Part shown: positions 8,307-16,742 of the stretch, in pieces | Layout of the letters: every line of letters begins with the position of its first letter | Position numbering within the stretch: the first letter of the stretch is position 1 | Source of the DNA: Streptomyces katrae | GTDB lineage: Bacteria > Actinomycetota > Actinomycetes > Streptomycetales > Streptomycetaceae | Assembly (NCBI RefSeq): GCF_002028425.1 | Contig: NZ_CP020042.1 | Span: 4,030,001 to 4,094,000, forward strand | Reading direction: 5' to 3' | Length of the DNA: 64,000 nt | Translations under genes and position numbers: made by a program | Notes under the pieces: generated by a model | What the model was told of the DNA's origin: nothing | Database searches by the model: none | What the model saw: the letters and a program-made list of their open reading frames with translations, nothing else

Positions 8307-8597
8307 CTACTGGATGGCGCCCAGCAGGTCGACCAGCGGCGCGACGGGGGCGATGGCGGGCTCGAGCTGGTCGGGCAGCGTCGTCAGCTGGTTGAGCTGG
8401 TTGGCCCCCTCGCTGACCTTCGCCCCGATCTCCTGGACCGAGGCCGGCGTGGCCCCCGCGGGCATGCCCGGGGCGGCCGTCGGCAGGTCCGGGAGGGTCA
8501 GCGGGGCGGGCGGCGCGGCGGAGGCGGCAGGTGCGGCGAGGCCCGCGGCGGCCCCCGCGAGGGCGAAGGCGGCGAGGATGCGCTGGGTCTTGGTCAT
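8307..8597 (-). CDS. Small secreted Ala/Pro-rich protein
   Basis: A 96-residue protein with a Sec signal peptide (MTKTQRILAAFALAGAAAGL, cleavage predicted near ASA-AP) and a mature part of about 68 residues that is Pro/Ala/Leu-rich (LPDLPTAAPGMPAG, then VQEIGAKVSEGANQLNQL and a hydrophobic PVAPLVDLLGAIQ end). It has no cysteines. The pattern resembles small extracellular proteins of aerial hyphae or spores, but it is not a chaplin or rodlin. It is flanked by a terminator on each side, so it is a single-gene unit. Confidence 0.7.
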   Translation of the reverse strand: MTKTQRILAAFALAGAAAGLAAPAASAAPPAPLTLPDLPTAAPGMPAGATPASVQEIGAKVSEGANQLNQLTTLPDQLEPAIAPVAPLVDLLGAIQ

Positions 8598-8642
8598 GCC
8601 GTGTCCAACGGCCGAGCCGACGCCCGGTCACGGCGGGCACGC

Positions 8643-8678
8643 ACGAGAGCCCCGGTTCGTACGAACCGGGGCTCTCGT
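8643..8678. terminator. Perfect 18-bp inverted repeat, terminator of tRNA-Ser
   Basis: Two 18-base arms (8643-8660 and 8661-8678) pair without mismatch and with no spacer, beginning ACGAGAGCCCCGG. It lies 9 bases beyond the 3' end of tRNA-Ser and can terminate in both directions. Confidence 0.8.
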
Positions 8679-8686
8679 TTCCAGAG

Positions 8687-8771
8687 CGGTGGTGGAGGGA
8701 TTTGAACCCCCGATGGGTTGCCCCATACTCGCTTTCGAGGCGAGCTCCTTCGGCCACTCGGACACACCACC
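8687..8771 (-). tRNA. tRNA-Ser (anticodon CGA)
   Basis: An 85-nt class II tRNA. The acceptor stem GGTGGTG (8765-8771) pairs with CACCACC (8688-8694). The anticodon arm has CTCGC/GCGAG with anticodon CGA, the variable arm is long, and the T loop is TTCAAAT. CCA is not encoded. It reads UCG codons. Confidence 0.95.
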
Positions 8772-8860
8772 GAGAGAGATCCTAGCCGATGGTGGGGAGT
8801 GCTTCGCAACTTCCTGCCGAGTGGCCCTGCTCACCCGCCACCGCCCGCCCACCACGGTGC

Positions 8861-9382
8861 TCACCGTTCCCGGAAGAACTCCGTCAGCTGCCGCGCGCAC
8901 TCCGCTTCCAGTACCCCGCGGATCACCTCCGGCCGGTGGTTGAGCCTGCGGTCCCGTACGAGGTCCCACAGCGACCCCGCCGCGCCCGCCTTCTCGTCCC
9001 CCGCCCCGTAGACGACACGGGCCACCCGGGACTGGACGAGCGCGCCCGCGCACATCACGCACGGCTCCAGGGTGACCACCAGGGTGCACCCCGTCAGCCG
9101 CCACTCCCCGAGCCGGGCGGCCGCCCGGCGCAGCGCCAGCACCTCGGCGTGCGCCGTGGGATCCGCGACGGCCTCCCGTTCGTTGTGCCCAGTGGAGAGG
9201 AGGTCCCCGTCCGGCCCGAGGACGACGGCACCGACCGGTACGTCACCGGCCGGCACCGCCAGGGCCGCCTCCCGCAGGGCCAGGCGCATGGGGTCCCGCC
9301 ACGGATCCCGTACCGGGTCGGGCCCGGTACCGGAGCCGTGCGGGTCCCGCGTGCCGTACGTGAGGTCGTGCGCGGCGATCAC
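8861..9382 (-). CDS. tadA: tRNA adenosine(34) deaminase TadA
   Basis: A 173-residue zinc deaminase that converts wobble adenosine of tRNA-Arg(ACG) to inosine. The catalytic signature is HAE (His78, Glu80) with PCVMC (Cys108, Cys111). It has about 30 extra N-terminal residues compared with the bacterial average. Its GTG start shares one base with the TAG stop of the upstream gene, so translation is coupled. That upstream partner is the usual actinobacterial TadA-associated protein. It sits close to a tRNA gene but acts on a different tRNA. Confidence 0.95.
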   Translation of the reverse strand: MIAAHDLTYGTRDPHGSGTGPDPVRDPWRDPMRLALREAALAVPAGDVPVGAVVLGPDGDLLSTGHNEREAVADPTAHAEVLALRRAAARLGEWRLTGCTLVVTLEPCVMCAGALVQSRVARVVYGAGDEKAGAAGSLWDLVRDRRLNHRPEVIRGVLEAECARQLTEFFRER

Positions 9383-9933
9383 TAGCGGACGGCCTCCAGT
9401 ACCTCGGTGGCGCCCAGCGCGTCGGCGATCTCCGAGAGCGCGTCCCCGTCCAGGGACATCAGCTCCCTGTGGCCGACGCCGAGGTCGTCCAGCAGCCGGG
9501 GGTCGCCGAGCGGACCGGCCGGCACCGGCTCGGAGCCGGAGCCCGCCCGGTCGTCGTCCGCGTCGTCCTCCTCGTCCGTGTAGGAGGCGACGGGCTCGTC
9601 CTCCCCGTCCTCGGTGCCGTCCAGGTCCAGTTCGTCGAGATCGTCGTCCTCGTCGACGCCGCCCAGCAGCTCCTTGGTCAGCATCGATCCGTAAGAGCTC
9701 CGGTCGGCGGCGGAGGCGTTCGACACGAAGTACCGGGGGTCCTCCTCTCCGTCCACGCGGACGACGCCGAACCAGGCGTCCTCCTGCTCGATGAGGGCGA
9801 CCACCGTGTCGTCGTCGACAGCGGCGGAACGTGCGAGATCGATCAGATCACTGAGGGACTCGACGTCGTCGAGTTCCAGGTCGCTCGCTTCCCACCCGTC
9901 TTCGGTGCGCGCGAGCAGTGCGGCGAAATACAC
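9382..9933 (-). CDS. tRNA adenosine deaminase-associated protein
   Basis: A 183-residue acidic protein always found upstream of tadA in streptomycetes. The N-terminal domain (YFAALLARTEDGWEASDLEL) is followed by a central run very rich in Asp/Glu (residues about 95-145) and a C-terminal helical domain. GTG at 9933 is chosen because GGGAGAG lies 6-7 bases before it; an ATG at 9954 would add seven residues. Its biochemical role is unknown, and the name comes from the conserved coupling with tadA. Confidence 0.8.
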   Translation of the reverse strand: MYFAALLARTEDGWEASDLELDDVESLSDLIDLARSAAVDDDTVVALIEQEDAWFGVVRVDGEEDPRYFVSNASAADRSSYGSMLTKELLGGVDEDDDLDELDLDGTEDGEDEPVASYTDEEDDADDDRAGSGSEPVPAGPLGDPRLLDDLGVGHRELMSLDGDALSEIADALGATEVLEAVR

Positions 9934-10150
9934 CGTGACTCTCCCACTGGTCATAGGCGTGCCGGTTGGAGGTCCCCCCGGCCGGAGGTTGGGGTGTGAA
10001 CGGTCCTGACACAAGCTGTTCGCACCCCGCCCAATCGGCATCGTGGCAGAAACAGCGGCTTTGCGAGAGGTCTTCCGCGCGGCGGCCGTGTCGCGGCGCC
10101 GGGCGGAGGGCCGGTCAGGGGGCCGGTCGCTGCCGTGGGCATCGTGCCCG

Positions 10151-10354
10151 TCACCAACGGAACGTACGCATCCGCATCTGCTGGCGCATCCGGGCCGCCC
10201 GGGCACGCCGCGGCTGCACGCGGTCGCGCAGCGCCCGGGCCTCCATCAGGTCGCGCAAGAACTGCGCGCGTCGCGCCCTGCGCTGCGCCGCCGTCTCCGG
10301 CGGGTCGTCCGCCTCGCTCCCCTTGCCGTCGTTCACGGGCTGCGTCTTGGGCAT
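10151..10354 (-). CDS. Small highly basic hypothetical protein
   Basis: A 67-residue protein from the ATG at 10354. It has a short acidic N-terminus (MPKTQPVNDGKGSEADDP) and an Arg/Ala-rich helical remainder ending in RMRQQMRMRTFRW. The net positive charge is very high, suggesting nucleic-acid or membrane-surface binding. I recall similar short Arg-rich hypotheticals in other streptomycetes. Longer starts to 10450 are possible but have poor ribosome sites. Confidence 0.55.
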   Translation of the reverse strand: MPKTQPVNDGKGSEADDPPETAAQRRARRAQFLRDLMEARALRDRVQPRRARAARMRQQMRMRTFRW

Positions 10355-10532
10355 CGGCACCACCCCAGGCTGGTCCGGTCGTCCTCCTCCGCCGGCGCGA
10401 AGCAGACCCCCCGGCTCCCACCTTCCCCCCGTCGGCGCGTTTGATGCCACCCCTTACCGGATCTGCCCAGGTCAGCGCGTGGGCCGGCTGAAGGGTCAGA
10501 TCACGCCGCGTGGCCGGAGCCGGCCGGTGGGC

Positions 10533-11501
10533 TCAGGCCGCCCCGTCGTCGTGCAGCGCCGGGACGACGGCCACCGGGCCGTGCGCGTGCTGGAGGACGG
10601 CGTGCGCCACCGACCCGATCAGCAGGGACCGCCGCCGCGGATGGTGGCGGCCCACCACGACCAGCGCGGCCGACCGGGACGCCTCCACCAGCCGCCCCGC
10701 CGCGTCCCCGGGCACGGCGGCCTGCTCCACCGGCACGTCCGGGTAGCGGGCCCGCAGCGGGGCCAGCCGCTCCGTCTGGGCCCGCAGCATCTCCCGTTCG
10801 GCCGGCACCCCGTCGGCGCCGTCGGCGAGGGCCTCGGGCGGGATCACCGCGAACGGGCTGTCGATCACCATCATCGGACCGGGCGGCAGGGCGTACGCCG
10901 AGACCACCTGGACGGTGGTCCCCCGGGCGGCGGCTTCCGCGAACGCGAAGGCCAGTACGTCCTCGGGGGTCTCGGCGGCGTGCAGCCCCAATACCACCCG
11001 CCCGGCCGAAGCCCCCTCGGCGTCCCGCGCCGCGCGCCCCTCGTGCGGGACCACGACCACCGGGCAGGACGCGGTGGTGGCCACGGCCCGGCTGCTGGAG
11101 CCGAGCAGCAGCGCCGCGAAGCCGCCGCGCCCCCGGGAGCCCATGACCAGCATCAGCGGCTCCTGCTCCGCGCTGACGGCCCGCAGCGCCTCCGGCACGG
11201 AGCCCTCCAGGGCCTCGTAGCGGACGTCCGCAGGGAGCTCCGGGCCGGACTCCAGCAGGGCGCGGACGCGGTCGCCGACGGGGTCGGCGTACTCCTCGGG
11301 CTCGTTCGGGTCGTGCAGGGCCGAGCGGCGGCCCGCGTACAGCTGGGAGACCTCGGGCAGGACGTGGGCGACCATCAGGCCGGTGCCGTGACGCAGGGCG
11401 GCCAGGCGGGCCCATTCCAGGGCGCGCAGGCTGTGGTCGGACCCGTCGACGGCGGCGATCACCGGACCGCCGCCGCCCTGGCTCCCCTGGCCGTTGCTCA
11501 T
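10533..11501 (-). CDS. Universal stress protein with tandem Usp domains
   Basis: A 322-residue cytoplasmic protein with two Usp domains, residues about 12-150 and 160-315. The ATP-binding signature of the first is GSRGRGGFAALLLGSSSRAV followed by CPVVVVP. The second has VVVGRHHPRRRSLLIGSVAH and GPVAVVP. Both retain the G-2x-G-9x-G(S/T)-like pattern, so nucleotide binding is expected. Such double-domain proteins are common in actinobacteria under dormancy or redox stress control, but nothing here identifies the regulator. It is divergent from upp across 190 bp. Confidence 0.9.
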   Translation of the reverse strand: MSNGQGSQGGGGPVIAAVDGSDHSLRALEWARLAALRHGTGLMVAHVLPEVSQLYAGRRSALHDPNEPEEYADPVGDRVRALLESGPELPADVRYEALEGSVPEALRAVSAEQEPLMLVMGSRGRGGFAALLLGSSSRAVATTASCPVVVVPHEGRAARDAEGASAGRVVLGLHAAETPEDVLAFAFAEAAARGTTVQVVSAYALPPGPMMVIDSPFAVIPPEALADGADGVPAEREMLRAQTERLAPLRARYPDVPVEQAAVPGDAAGRLVEASRSAALVVVGRHHPRRRSLLIGSVAHAVLQHAHGPVAVVPALHDDGAA

Positions 11502-11625
11502 CCGTCAAGGGTGCCGGGCGGCGCGGCGGCCCGCATCCGGAAGGCCCGCGGGCGCGCGCGGGACGCGCCGCGCCGCTTCCACCGCGTAGCCTTTTGGCAG
11601 CAGGTCGCGAACAGGCGGCCGTTTT

Positions 11626-11666
11626 TCGCAGGTAGCAGGGTCGCAGGTCGCAGATCGCAGGTCGAA
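11626..11666. repeat. Three tandem TCGCAGGT-type units upstream of upp
   Basis: TCGCAGGTAGCAGGG, TCGCAGGTCGCAGA and TCGCAGGTCGAA follow one another with periods of 15 and 14 bases. They lie 26-66 bp upstream of the upp start, between upp and the divergent stress-protein gene. This may be an iterated operator. Confidence 0.5.
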
Positions 11667-11691
11667 GCCCGGCTGAGTCTTGGAGGATGTT

Positions 11692-12327
11692 GTGCGTTTG
11701 CAGGTCGTCGATCACCCCTTGGTGGCGCACAAACTGACCGCACTGCGCGACAAGCGCACCGACTCCCCCACGTTCCGGCGGCTCGCCGACGAGCTGGTGA
11801 CGCTCCTCGCCTACGAGGCCACCCGCGACGTGCGCACCGAGCAGTCGGACATCGAGACCCCGGTCGGCCCGACCACCGGCGTCAAGCTGGCGCGTCCGCG
11901 CCCGCTGGTCGTGCCGATCCTGCGCGCCGGCCTCGGCATGCTGGACGGCATGGTCCGGCTGCTGCCGACCGCCGAGGTGGGCTTCCTGGGCATGGTCCGC
12001 AACGAGGAGACCCTGGAGGCCTCCACGTACGCGACGCGCATGCCCGAGGACCTGTCCGGGCGCCAGGTCTACGTCGTCGACCCGATGCTGGCCACGGGCG
12101 GCACGCTGGTCGCCGCGATCCAGGAGCTCATCAAGCGCGGCGCCGACGACGTGACCGCCGTGGTGCTGCTGGCCGCGCCCGAGGGCGTCGAGGTCATGGA
12201 GCGGGAGCTCGCGGGCACGCCGGTGACGGTCGTGACGGCCGCCGTGGACGAGCGGCTCAACGAGCACGGCTACATCGTGCCGGGCCTGGGCGACGCGGGC
12301 GACCGCATGTACGGCTCCGCCGAGTAG
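11692..12327 (+). CDS. upp: Uracil phosphoribosyltransferase
   Basis: A 211-residue enzyme that makes UMP from uracil and PRPP (pyrimidine salvage). Visible motifs are the N-terminal [16 protein letters not shown], the PRPP loop [11 protein letters not shown], and the uracil-binding C-terminal segment [19 protein letters not shown] at 11692 is chosen because GGAGG lies five bases upstream; a TTG at 11680 would add four residues. The gene is a single unit, preceded by an iterated repeat and convergent with the LytR_C gene. Confidence 0.95.
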   Translation: MRLQVVDHPLVAHKLTALRDKRTDSPTFRRLADELVTLLAYEATRDVRTEQSDIETPVGPTTGVKLARPRPLVVPILRAGLGMLDGMVRLLPTAEVGFLGMVRNEETLEASTYATRMPEDLSGRQVYVVDPMLATGGTLVAAIQELIKRGADDVTAVVLLAAPEGVEVMERELAGTPVTVVTAAVDERLNEHGYIVPGLGDAGDRMYGSAE

Positions 12328-12343
12328 CGGCGCGGTCCGCCGG

Positions 12344-13015
12344 TCAGCACTTCTTCGAGGAGGGCGCGGGTGCGGGGTTGGCCATGACGGCCAGCGCCCT
12401 GTCCGCGTCCTCCTTCTTGTTGAGCTCCTTGAAGGAGTCGCCCAGGATCAGGTCGATGTCCGCGCCCTCGCGGGTGTCGGTCTGCTGGGTGACCCCGGTG
12501 AGCTGGGTGCCGAGGACGGAGTACGCGGCCTTGTCGGTGCGCGGGGAGCCGAGCAGTATCCCGGGCCCGGGGACCTTCTTGTCGAAGTCGGCGGGGGCGT
12601 TGCCGACGTGGCCGACGGTGAAGCCGCGCTTCTTCAGCTCGTCGCCGACGGCCTTGGCGAGGCCCGAGCGCGGGGTGGCGTTGTAGACGTTGACGGTGAT
12701 CTGGCCGGGCTGCGGCAGGACGACCGCGGGGGCACCGGACGCGGCCGGGCCTGGGTTCGCGGCTCCGGCGGGGGTGGCGGAGGCGGCGCCCTTGGTCGGG
12801 CAGTCCTTGGCGGCCGCCGCGCTGTGCTTGCCGCCGTCGCCCCGGAACACGTCGATGAGCTGCAGTGCCCCGTAGCCGAGCAGTGCCAGCGCGAGGACCG
12901 ATCCGAGCAGGGCGAACACGAGCTTCCGGCGTCGCCGCGGCCGGCTCATGCGGGGGTAGGCGGTGCCCGTGACGCGGTACTTTCCGCCCATACCGGGGGG
13001 AGTGAGCATGCTCAT
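12344..13015 (-). CDS. LytR C-terminal domain membrane protein
   Basis: A 223-residue bitopic membrane protein. It has a basic cytoplasmic N-terminus (RPRRRRK), one helix (LVFALLGSVLALALLGYGAL) and an extracellular LytR_C domain at about residues 110-200 (ITVNVYNATPRSGLAKAVGDELKKRGF). It lacks the LytR-CpsA-Psr catalytic domain, so it is not expected to ligate polymers to peptidoglycan itself. It ends 16 bases from the convergent upp gene. The ATG at 13015 is preferred over the internal ATG two codons later. Confidence 0.85.
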   Translation of the reverse strand: MSMLTPPGMGGKYRVTGTAYPRMSRPRRRRKLVFALLGSVLALALLGYGALQLIDVFRGDGGKHSAAAAKDCPTKGAASATPAGAANPGPAASGAPAVVLPQPGQITVNVYNATPRSGLAKAVGDELKKRGFTVGHVGNAPADFDKKVPGPGILLGSPRTDKAAYSVLGTQLTGVTQQTDTREGADIDLILGDSFKELNKKEDADRALAVMANPAPAPSSKKC

Positions 13016-13140
13016 GGGCGCAGCGTAGTGCCGTACCGGAACGATGCCTACTAAATGATCTGTTGATCGGGTAAGGCAGACCCGAAAGGCGCAACCGGCG
13101 CCCCGGCACGTCCTCCGGCCGGCCGCAGGCAGGTCCCCGG

Positions 13141-13437
13141 TCAGTCCATTTCGAGGACGCGCGCGTGCAGCACCTGGCGCTGCTGGAGGGCCGCGCGCAC
13201 GGCGCGGTGCAGCCCGTCCTCCAGGTAGAGGTCGCCCTGCCACTTCACGACGTGTGCGAAGAGGTCGCCGTAGAAGGTGGAGTCCTCGGCGAGCAGCGTC
13301 TCCAGGTCCAGCTGTCCCTTGGTCGTCACGAGCTGGTCCAGCCGGACCGGGCGCGGGGCGACGTCCGCCCACTGCCGGGTGGTTTCCCTGCCGTGGTCGG
13401 GGTACGGCCGTCCGCTACCGATGCGCTTGAAGATCAC
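13141..13437 (-). CDS. VapB-family-like conserved protein
   Basis: A 98-residue protein starting GTG ATC TTC AAG CGC (MIFKRIGSGRPYPDHG), with VRLDQLVTTKGQLDLETLLAED and a C-terminal LEDGLHRAVRAALQQRQVLHARVLEM. The C-terminal EDGLHRAVRA pattern is ParB/sulfiredoxin-like. Genome pipelines commonly call this streptomycete family a type II VapB antitoxin, but no toxin gene is adjacent, so that name is doubtful. It is divergent from the HerA-like ATPase with 88 bp between them. Confidence 0.7.
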   Translation of the reverse strand: MIFKRIGSGRPYPDHGRETTRQWADVAPRPVRLDQLVTTKGQLDLETLLAEDSTFYGDLFAHVVKWQGDLYLEDGLHRAVRAALQQRQVLHARVLEMD

Positions 13438-13525
13438 ACGGAAAGCCTACCGGGCCGGTGCCTCCGGGCGCAGCCTCGCTCCAGCGGTGCAAAAGTGGCA
13501 CACAGGGCTATTCCGGGAGTGACGC

Positions 13526-15145
13526 ATGAGCCAGAGCATCGATCCGCCCGAGCCGGCCGCCACCGCCGGGGGACAAACGGACCCGAACGGTCCGGCCACC
13601 GCCATCGCCGCCGGGTACGCCTTCACGGGGCCCGCGCTGGAGCTGGGGGCCCTGCTCTGGGACGGGGTCTGCGAGCCGGCGCGGCAGATCCGCATCCCGC
13701 TGTCGATGCTGAACCGGCACGGGCTCGTCGCAGGCGCCACCGGCACCGGCAAGACCAAGACCCTCCAGCTGATCGCCGAGCAGCTCTCCGCCAACGGCGT
13801 GCCGGTCTTCCTCGCCGACGTCAAGGGCGACGTCTCGGGGATCTCCGCCCCCGGCGCGCCGGGCACGAGGGCGCAGGAGCGGGCGAAGGACGTCGGCCAG
13901 AGCTGGGAGCCCAGCGGGTACCCCGCCGAGTTCTACTCCCTCGGCGGGATCGGCCCCGGGATCCCGGTCCGGGCGAGCGTGACCGCGTTCGGGCCGGTCC
14001 TGATGTCGAAAGTGCTCCAGCTGAACCAGACGCAGGAGCAGTCGCTCGGCCTGATCTTCCACTACGCCGACTCCAAGGGCCTGGAGCTGATCGACCTCAA
14101 GGACCTGCGGGCGGTCGTCGCCTTCCTCGTCTCCGACAAGGGAAAACCGGAGCTGAAGGGGATCGGCGGGCTCTCCACCGTCACCGCCGGGGTGATTCTG
14201 CGTGCACTCACCGCATTCGAGCAGCAGGGCGCCTCGGAATTCTTCGGCGAACCGGAATTCGACACCAGTGAATTCCTGCGAACGGCTCCGGACGGACGCG
14301 GCCTGATTTCCGTACTGGAACTTCCGGCCGTACAGGACAAACCGCAGCTTTTCTCTACATTTCTCATGTGGCTGCTCGCCGACCTGTACGCCGACCTCCC
14401 GGAAGTCGGCGATCTGGAGCGGCCCAAGCTGGTCTTCTTCTTCGACGAGGCACACCTCCTCTTCAACGGGGCCTCGAAGGCCTTCCTGGAATCCATCACC
14501 CAGACCGTGCGCCTCATCCGCTCCAAAGGCATCGGCGTCTTCTTCGTCACCCAGACCCCCAAGGACGTGCCCTCCGACGTCCTGGCCCAGCTCGGCAACC
14601 GCGTCCAGCACGCCCTCCGCGCCTTCACCCCCGACGACGCCAAGGCCCTCAAGGCCACCGTGCGGACCTTCCCCAACTCCCCCTACGACCTGGAGGAGCT
14701 GCTGACCTCGCTCGGCACCGGCGAGGCCGTCGTCACGGTGCTCAGCGAGAACGGCGCCCCCACCCCCGTCGCCGCCACCCGGCTGCGCGCTCCGCAGTCG
14801 CTGATGGGCCCGGTCGACCCGGCGGCCCTCGACGCCGCCGTCAAGGCCTCGCTCCTGTACTCCCGTTACGCGCAGCCCGTCGACCGGGAGTCCGCCTACG
14901 AGAAGATCACCGCCGAACAGGCGGCCGCCGAGGCCGAAGCGGAGGCCGCCGCCGCGGCGGCTGAGGCCGACAAGCAGGTCAAGGCCGCGGAACGGGCCGG
15001 GCGCGGCGCCCCGAAGCCGGAACCCTCACTGGCGCAACAGGTCGTCGGCAGCGGCCTGTTCCGCTCGCTGGCCCGCTCGGTCGGCACACAGCTGGGGCGC
15101 GAGATCTCCCGTTCTCTCTTCGGCACGGCCCGCCGGCGCCGCTGA
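13526..15145 (+). CDS. HerA-like P-loop ATPase (DUF853)
   Basis: A 539-residue hexameric-type ATPase related to the HerA/FtsK translocases. Walker A is GATGTGKTKT (residues 70-79), Walker B is LVFFFDEAHLLF (about 300-312), and an arginine-finger region follows (TQTPKDVPSDVLAQLGNRVQHALRAFT). A Glu/Ala-rich coiled segment near residues 455-490 precedes a basic C-terminus. No NurA partner is present nearby, unlike archaeal HerA, and its substrate is not known. The sequence at 14200-14350 is less GC-biased at third positions than the rest. Confidence 0.85.
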   Translation: MSQSIDPPEPAATAGGQTDPNGPATAIAAGYAFTGPALELGALLWDGVCEPARQIRIPLSMLNRHGLVAGATGTGKTKTLQLIAEQLSANGVPVFLADVKGDVSGISAPGAPGTRAQERAKDVGQSWEPSGYPAEFYSLGGIGPGIPVRASVTAFGPVLMSKVLQLNQTQEQSLGLIFHYADSKGLELIDLKDLRAVVAFLVSDKGKPELKGIGGLSTVTAGVILRALTAFEQQGASEFFGEPEFDTSEFLRTAPDGRGLISVLELPAVQDKPQLFSTFLMWLLADLYADLPEVGDLERPKLVFFFDEAHLLFNGASKAFLESITQTVRLIRSKGIGVFFVTQTPKDVPSDVLAQLGNRVQHALRAFTPDDAKALKATVRTFPNSPYDLEELLTSLGTGEAVVTVLSENGAPTPVAATRLRAPQSLMGPVDPAALDAAVKASLLYSRYAQPVDRESAYEKITAEQAAAEAEAEAAAAAAEADKQVKAAERAGRGAPKPEPSLAQQVVGSGLFRSLARSVGTQLGREISRSLFGTARRRR

Positions 15146-15204
15146 GGGCGACGCCGAGGGCGCGGCTGGGACGCGGTCCCTCCAGGGGGAATCAAGCGAA
15201 CCGG

Positions 15205-15235
15205 TTGTCCGCTTTACGGCAGCCGCTGACAGACT
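15205..15235 (+). promoter_or_regulatory. Possible leaderless promoter of opcA
   Basis: TTGTCC at 15205-15210 and CAGACT at 15230-15235 (19-base spacer) end seven bases before the ATG at 15243. No Shine-Dalgarno sequence precedes the start. Confidence 0.4.
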
Positions 15236-15242
15236 CGTGTCC

Positions 15243-16178
15243 ATGCGGACCGAACTGACCGACACCACGTCCAGCAAGATCGACCGGGCCCTGCTGGCGG
15301 CCCGGCGGGCCGTGGGCAGCCCCACCATGGGGCTCGTGCTCACCCTCGTCATCGTCACCGACGAGGAGAACGCCTACGACGCCGTACGCGCGGCCTCCGA
15401 GGCCTCCCGCGAACACCCCTGCCGCATCATCGCGGTGATCAAGCGGACCCACCGGGGGCCGGAGCGGCGCCGGCGGACCCGGCTGGACGCCGAGTTGCGC
15501 GTGGGCTCGGACGCCGGGTCCGGGGAGATCGTCATCCTGCGCCTGCACGGGGACCTCACCACCCAGGCCGGGTCGATCGTGCTGCCGCTGCTGGTGCCGG
15601 ACGCGCCGGTGGTCGCCTGGTGGCCGGCCGACGCCCCCGCCGACCCGGCCCGCGACGACCTGGGCGCGCTGGCGCAGCGCCGGATCACCGACGCGCAGGC
15701 CGCGGGGGACCCGGTCGGCGTGCTGGCCGAGCGCGCGGCCGCCTACGCCCCCGGCGACACCGACCTGGCGTGGACCCGGCTCACGCCGTGGCGCTCGCTG
15801 CTGGCCTGCGCCTTCGACCAGAAGACCTCGCCGGTGACCGCGGCGGCGGTGGAAAGCGAGCCCGACAACGCCAGCGCCGAGCTGCTGGCACGCTGGCTGG
15901 AGGACCGCCTCGGCGTGCCGGTGGCCCGGGTGGCCACCGGCGGGCCGGTCATCACCCGGGTCCGGCTGGAGACCGGCGCCGGGGAGGTCGTGGTGGACCG
16001 GCCCACCGGCTCGCTGGCCACGCTGGTCCTGCCGGGCTGGCCGGACCGGAAGGTCGCGCTCAAGATCCGCAGCACGGCGGAGCTGATCGCGGAGGAGCTG
16101 CGGCGCCTCGACGCCGACGAGGTCTACGCCTCGGCGCTGCGCAGCAGGCGGCCCGCCCAGGCCTCGCTCTCGGCGTAG
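15243..16178 (+). CDS. opcA: Glucose-6-phosphate dehydrogenase assembly protein OpcA
   Basis: A 311-residue OpcA-family protein, normally required for assembly or redox activation of glucose-6-phosphate dehydrogenase. Typical segments are LTDTTSSKIDRALLAARRAVG, LTLVIVTDEENAYDAV and the tryptophan-rich VVAWWPADAPADP. ATG at 15243 gives the family's usual N-terminus; a GTG at 15237 would add two residues. It stands alone here: no zwf, pgl, tal or tkt gene lies beside it, so it is either a second paralogue or separated from its partner. Its last 55 bp overlap the convergent cupin gene. Confidence 0.85.
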   Translation: MRTELTDTTSSKIDRALLAARRAVGSPTMGLVLTLVIVTDEENAYDAVRAASEASREHPCRIIAVIKRTHRGPERRRRTRLDAELRVGSDAGSGEIVILRLHGDLTTQAGSIVLPLLVPDAPVVAWWPADAPADPARDDLGALAQRRITDAQAAGDPVGVLAERAAAYAPGDTDLAWTRLTPWRSLLACAFDQKTSPVTAAAVESEPDNASAELLARWLEDRLGVPVARVATGGPVITRVRLETGAGEVVVDRPTGSLATLVLPGWPDRKVALKIRSTAELIAEELRRLDADEVYASALRSRRPAQASLSA

Positions 16179-16600
16179 TGGTTGTCGTACGTGGGCTGGC
16201 TGTCGATGATGTCCTGGACGGTGGCCTCGCCCGCGTGCACCCGGCCGAGCAGGCGGTAGTAGTCGAAGCGGGCCATGCCGGGGGTGAACCCGACGAACAC
16301 CTCGGCGGTGTGGCCGGCGGCGGGGGCGAAGGCGTGCTTCACGCCGGGGGCGATGCTGATGAAGTCCCCCTCGGAGAGGGTGTGGACCTCGTCGCCGACG
16401 AGCACGTCGAGCTTGCCGCCGGTGACGTGGAAGAACTCGGTGGCCTTGGTGTGGAAGTGCACCGGGGCACCGGCGGCGCCGGCCTCGAAGGTGGCCGTGT
16501 TGCAGGTGAGTTCCGGGGTGTCGGTGAGCAGGGTGATGACGCTGCCGGGGGCGTCGGAGACGCGTTCGGCGGTGGTGGCGCGGGTGAGGTTCTCGGTCAT
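16124..16600 (-). CDS. Cupin-domain protein
   Basis: A 158-residue single-cupin protein. Cupin motif 1 is PVHFHTKATEFFHVTGG, with two His and a Glu as metal ligands, and motif 2 is GDFISIAPGVKHAF, which supplies the third His. It is expected to bind a divalent metal and act as a small-molecule dioxygenase, isomerase or sensor. The remainder (TPGMARFDYYRLLGRVHAGEA) is like quercetinase-type cupins, but the substrate is unknown. Its 3' end overlaps opcA by 55 bp on the other strand. Confidence 0.85.
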   Translation of the reverse strand: MTENLTRATTAERVSDAPGSVITLLTDTPELTCNTATFEAGAAGAPVHFHTKATEFFHVTGGKLDVLVGDEVHTLSEGDFISIAPGVKHAFAPAAGHTAEVFVGFTPGMARFDYYRLLGRVHAGEATVQDIIDSQPTYDNHYAESEAWAGRLLRSAEA

Positions 16601-16691
16601 CCGGCCGACGTTACGCGGTCCCGCGCGCGGGCGAGCCGCCCGGCCGGACGGTCCGTCAATTCAGCGTCCCGGCCTGGCGGCTTGCCCCGGC

Positions 16692-16734
16692 GGGGAGGCT
16701 TTCCTCGGGGAGGTTTTCCGGGGGGAGGTTTTCC
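16692..16734. repeat. Three 13-bp repeats at exact 15-bp period
   Basis: GGGGAGGCTTTCC at 16692, GGGGAGGTTTTCC at 16707 and again at 16722, between the HhH-GPD stop and the cupin promoter region. The cupin start is about 90 bp away on the same (leftward) strand. Confidence 0.6.
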
Positions 16735-16742
16735 TCCAGCCC

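Noticed and set aside
13141..13437. Toxin-antitoxin pair around the VapB-like gene
   Set aside because: No toxin gene on either side and the sequence is not RHH-like.
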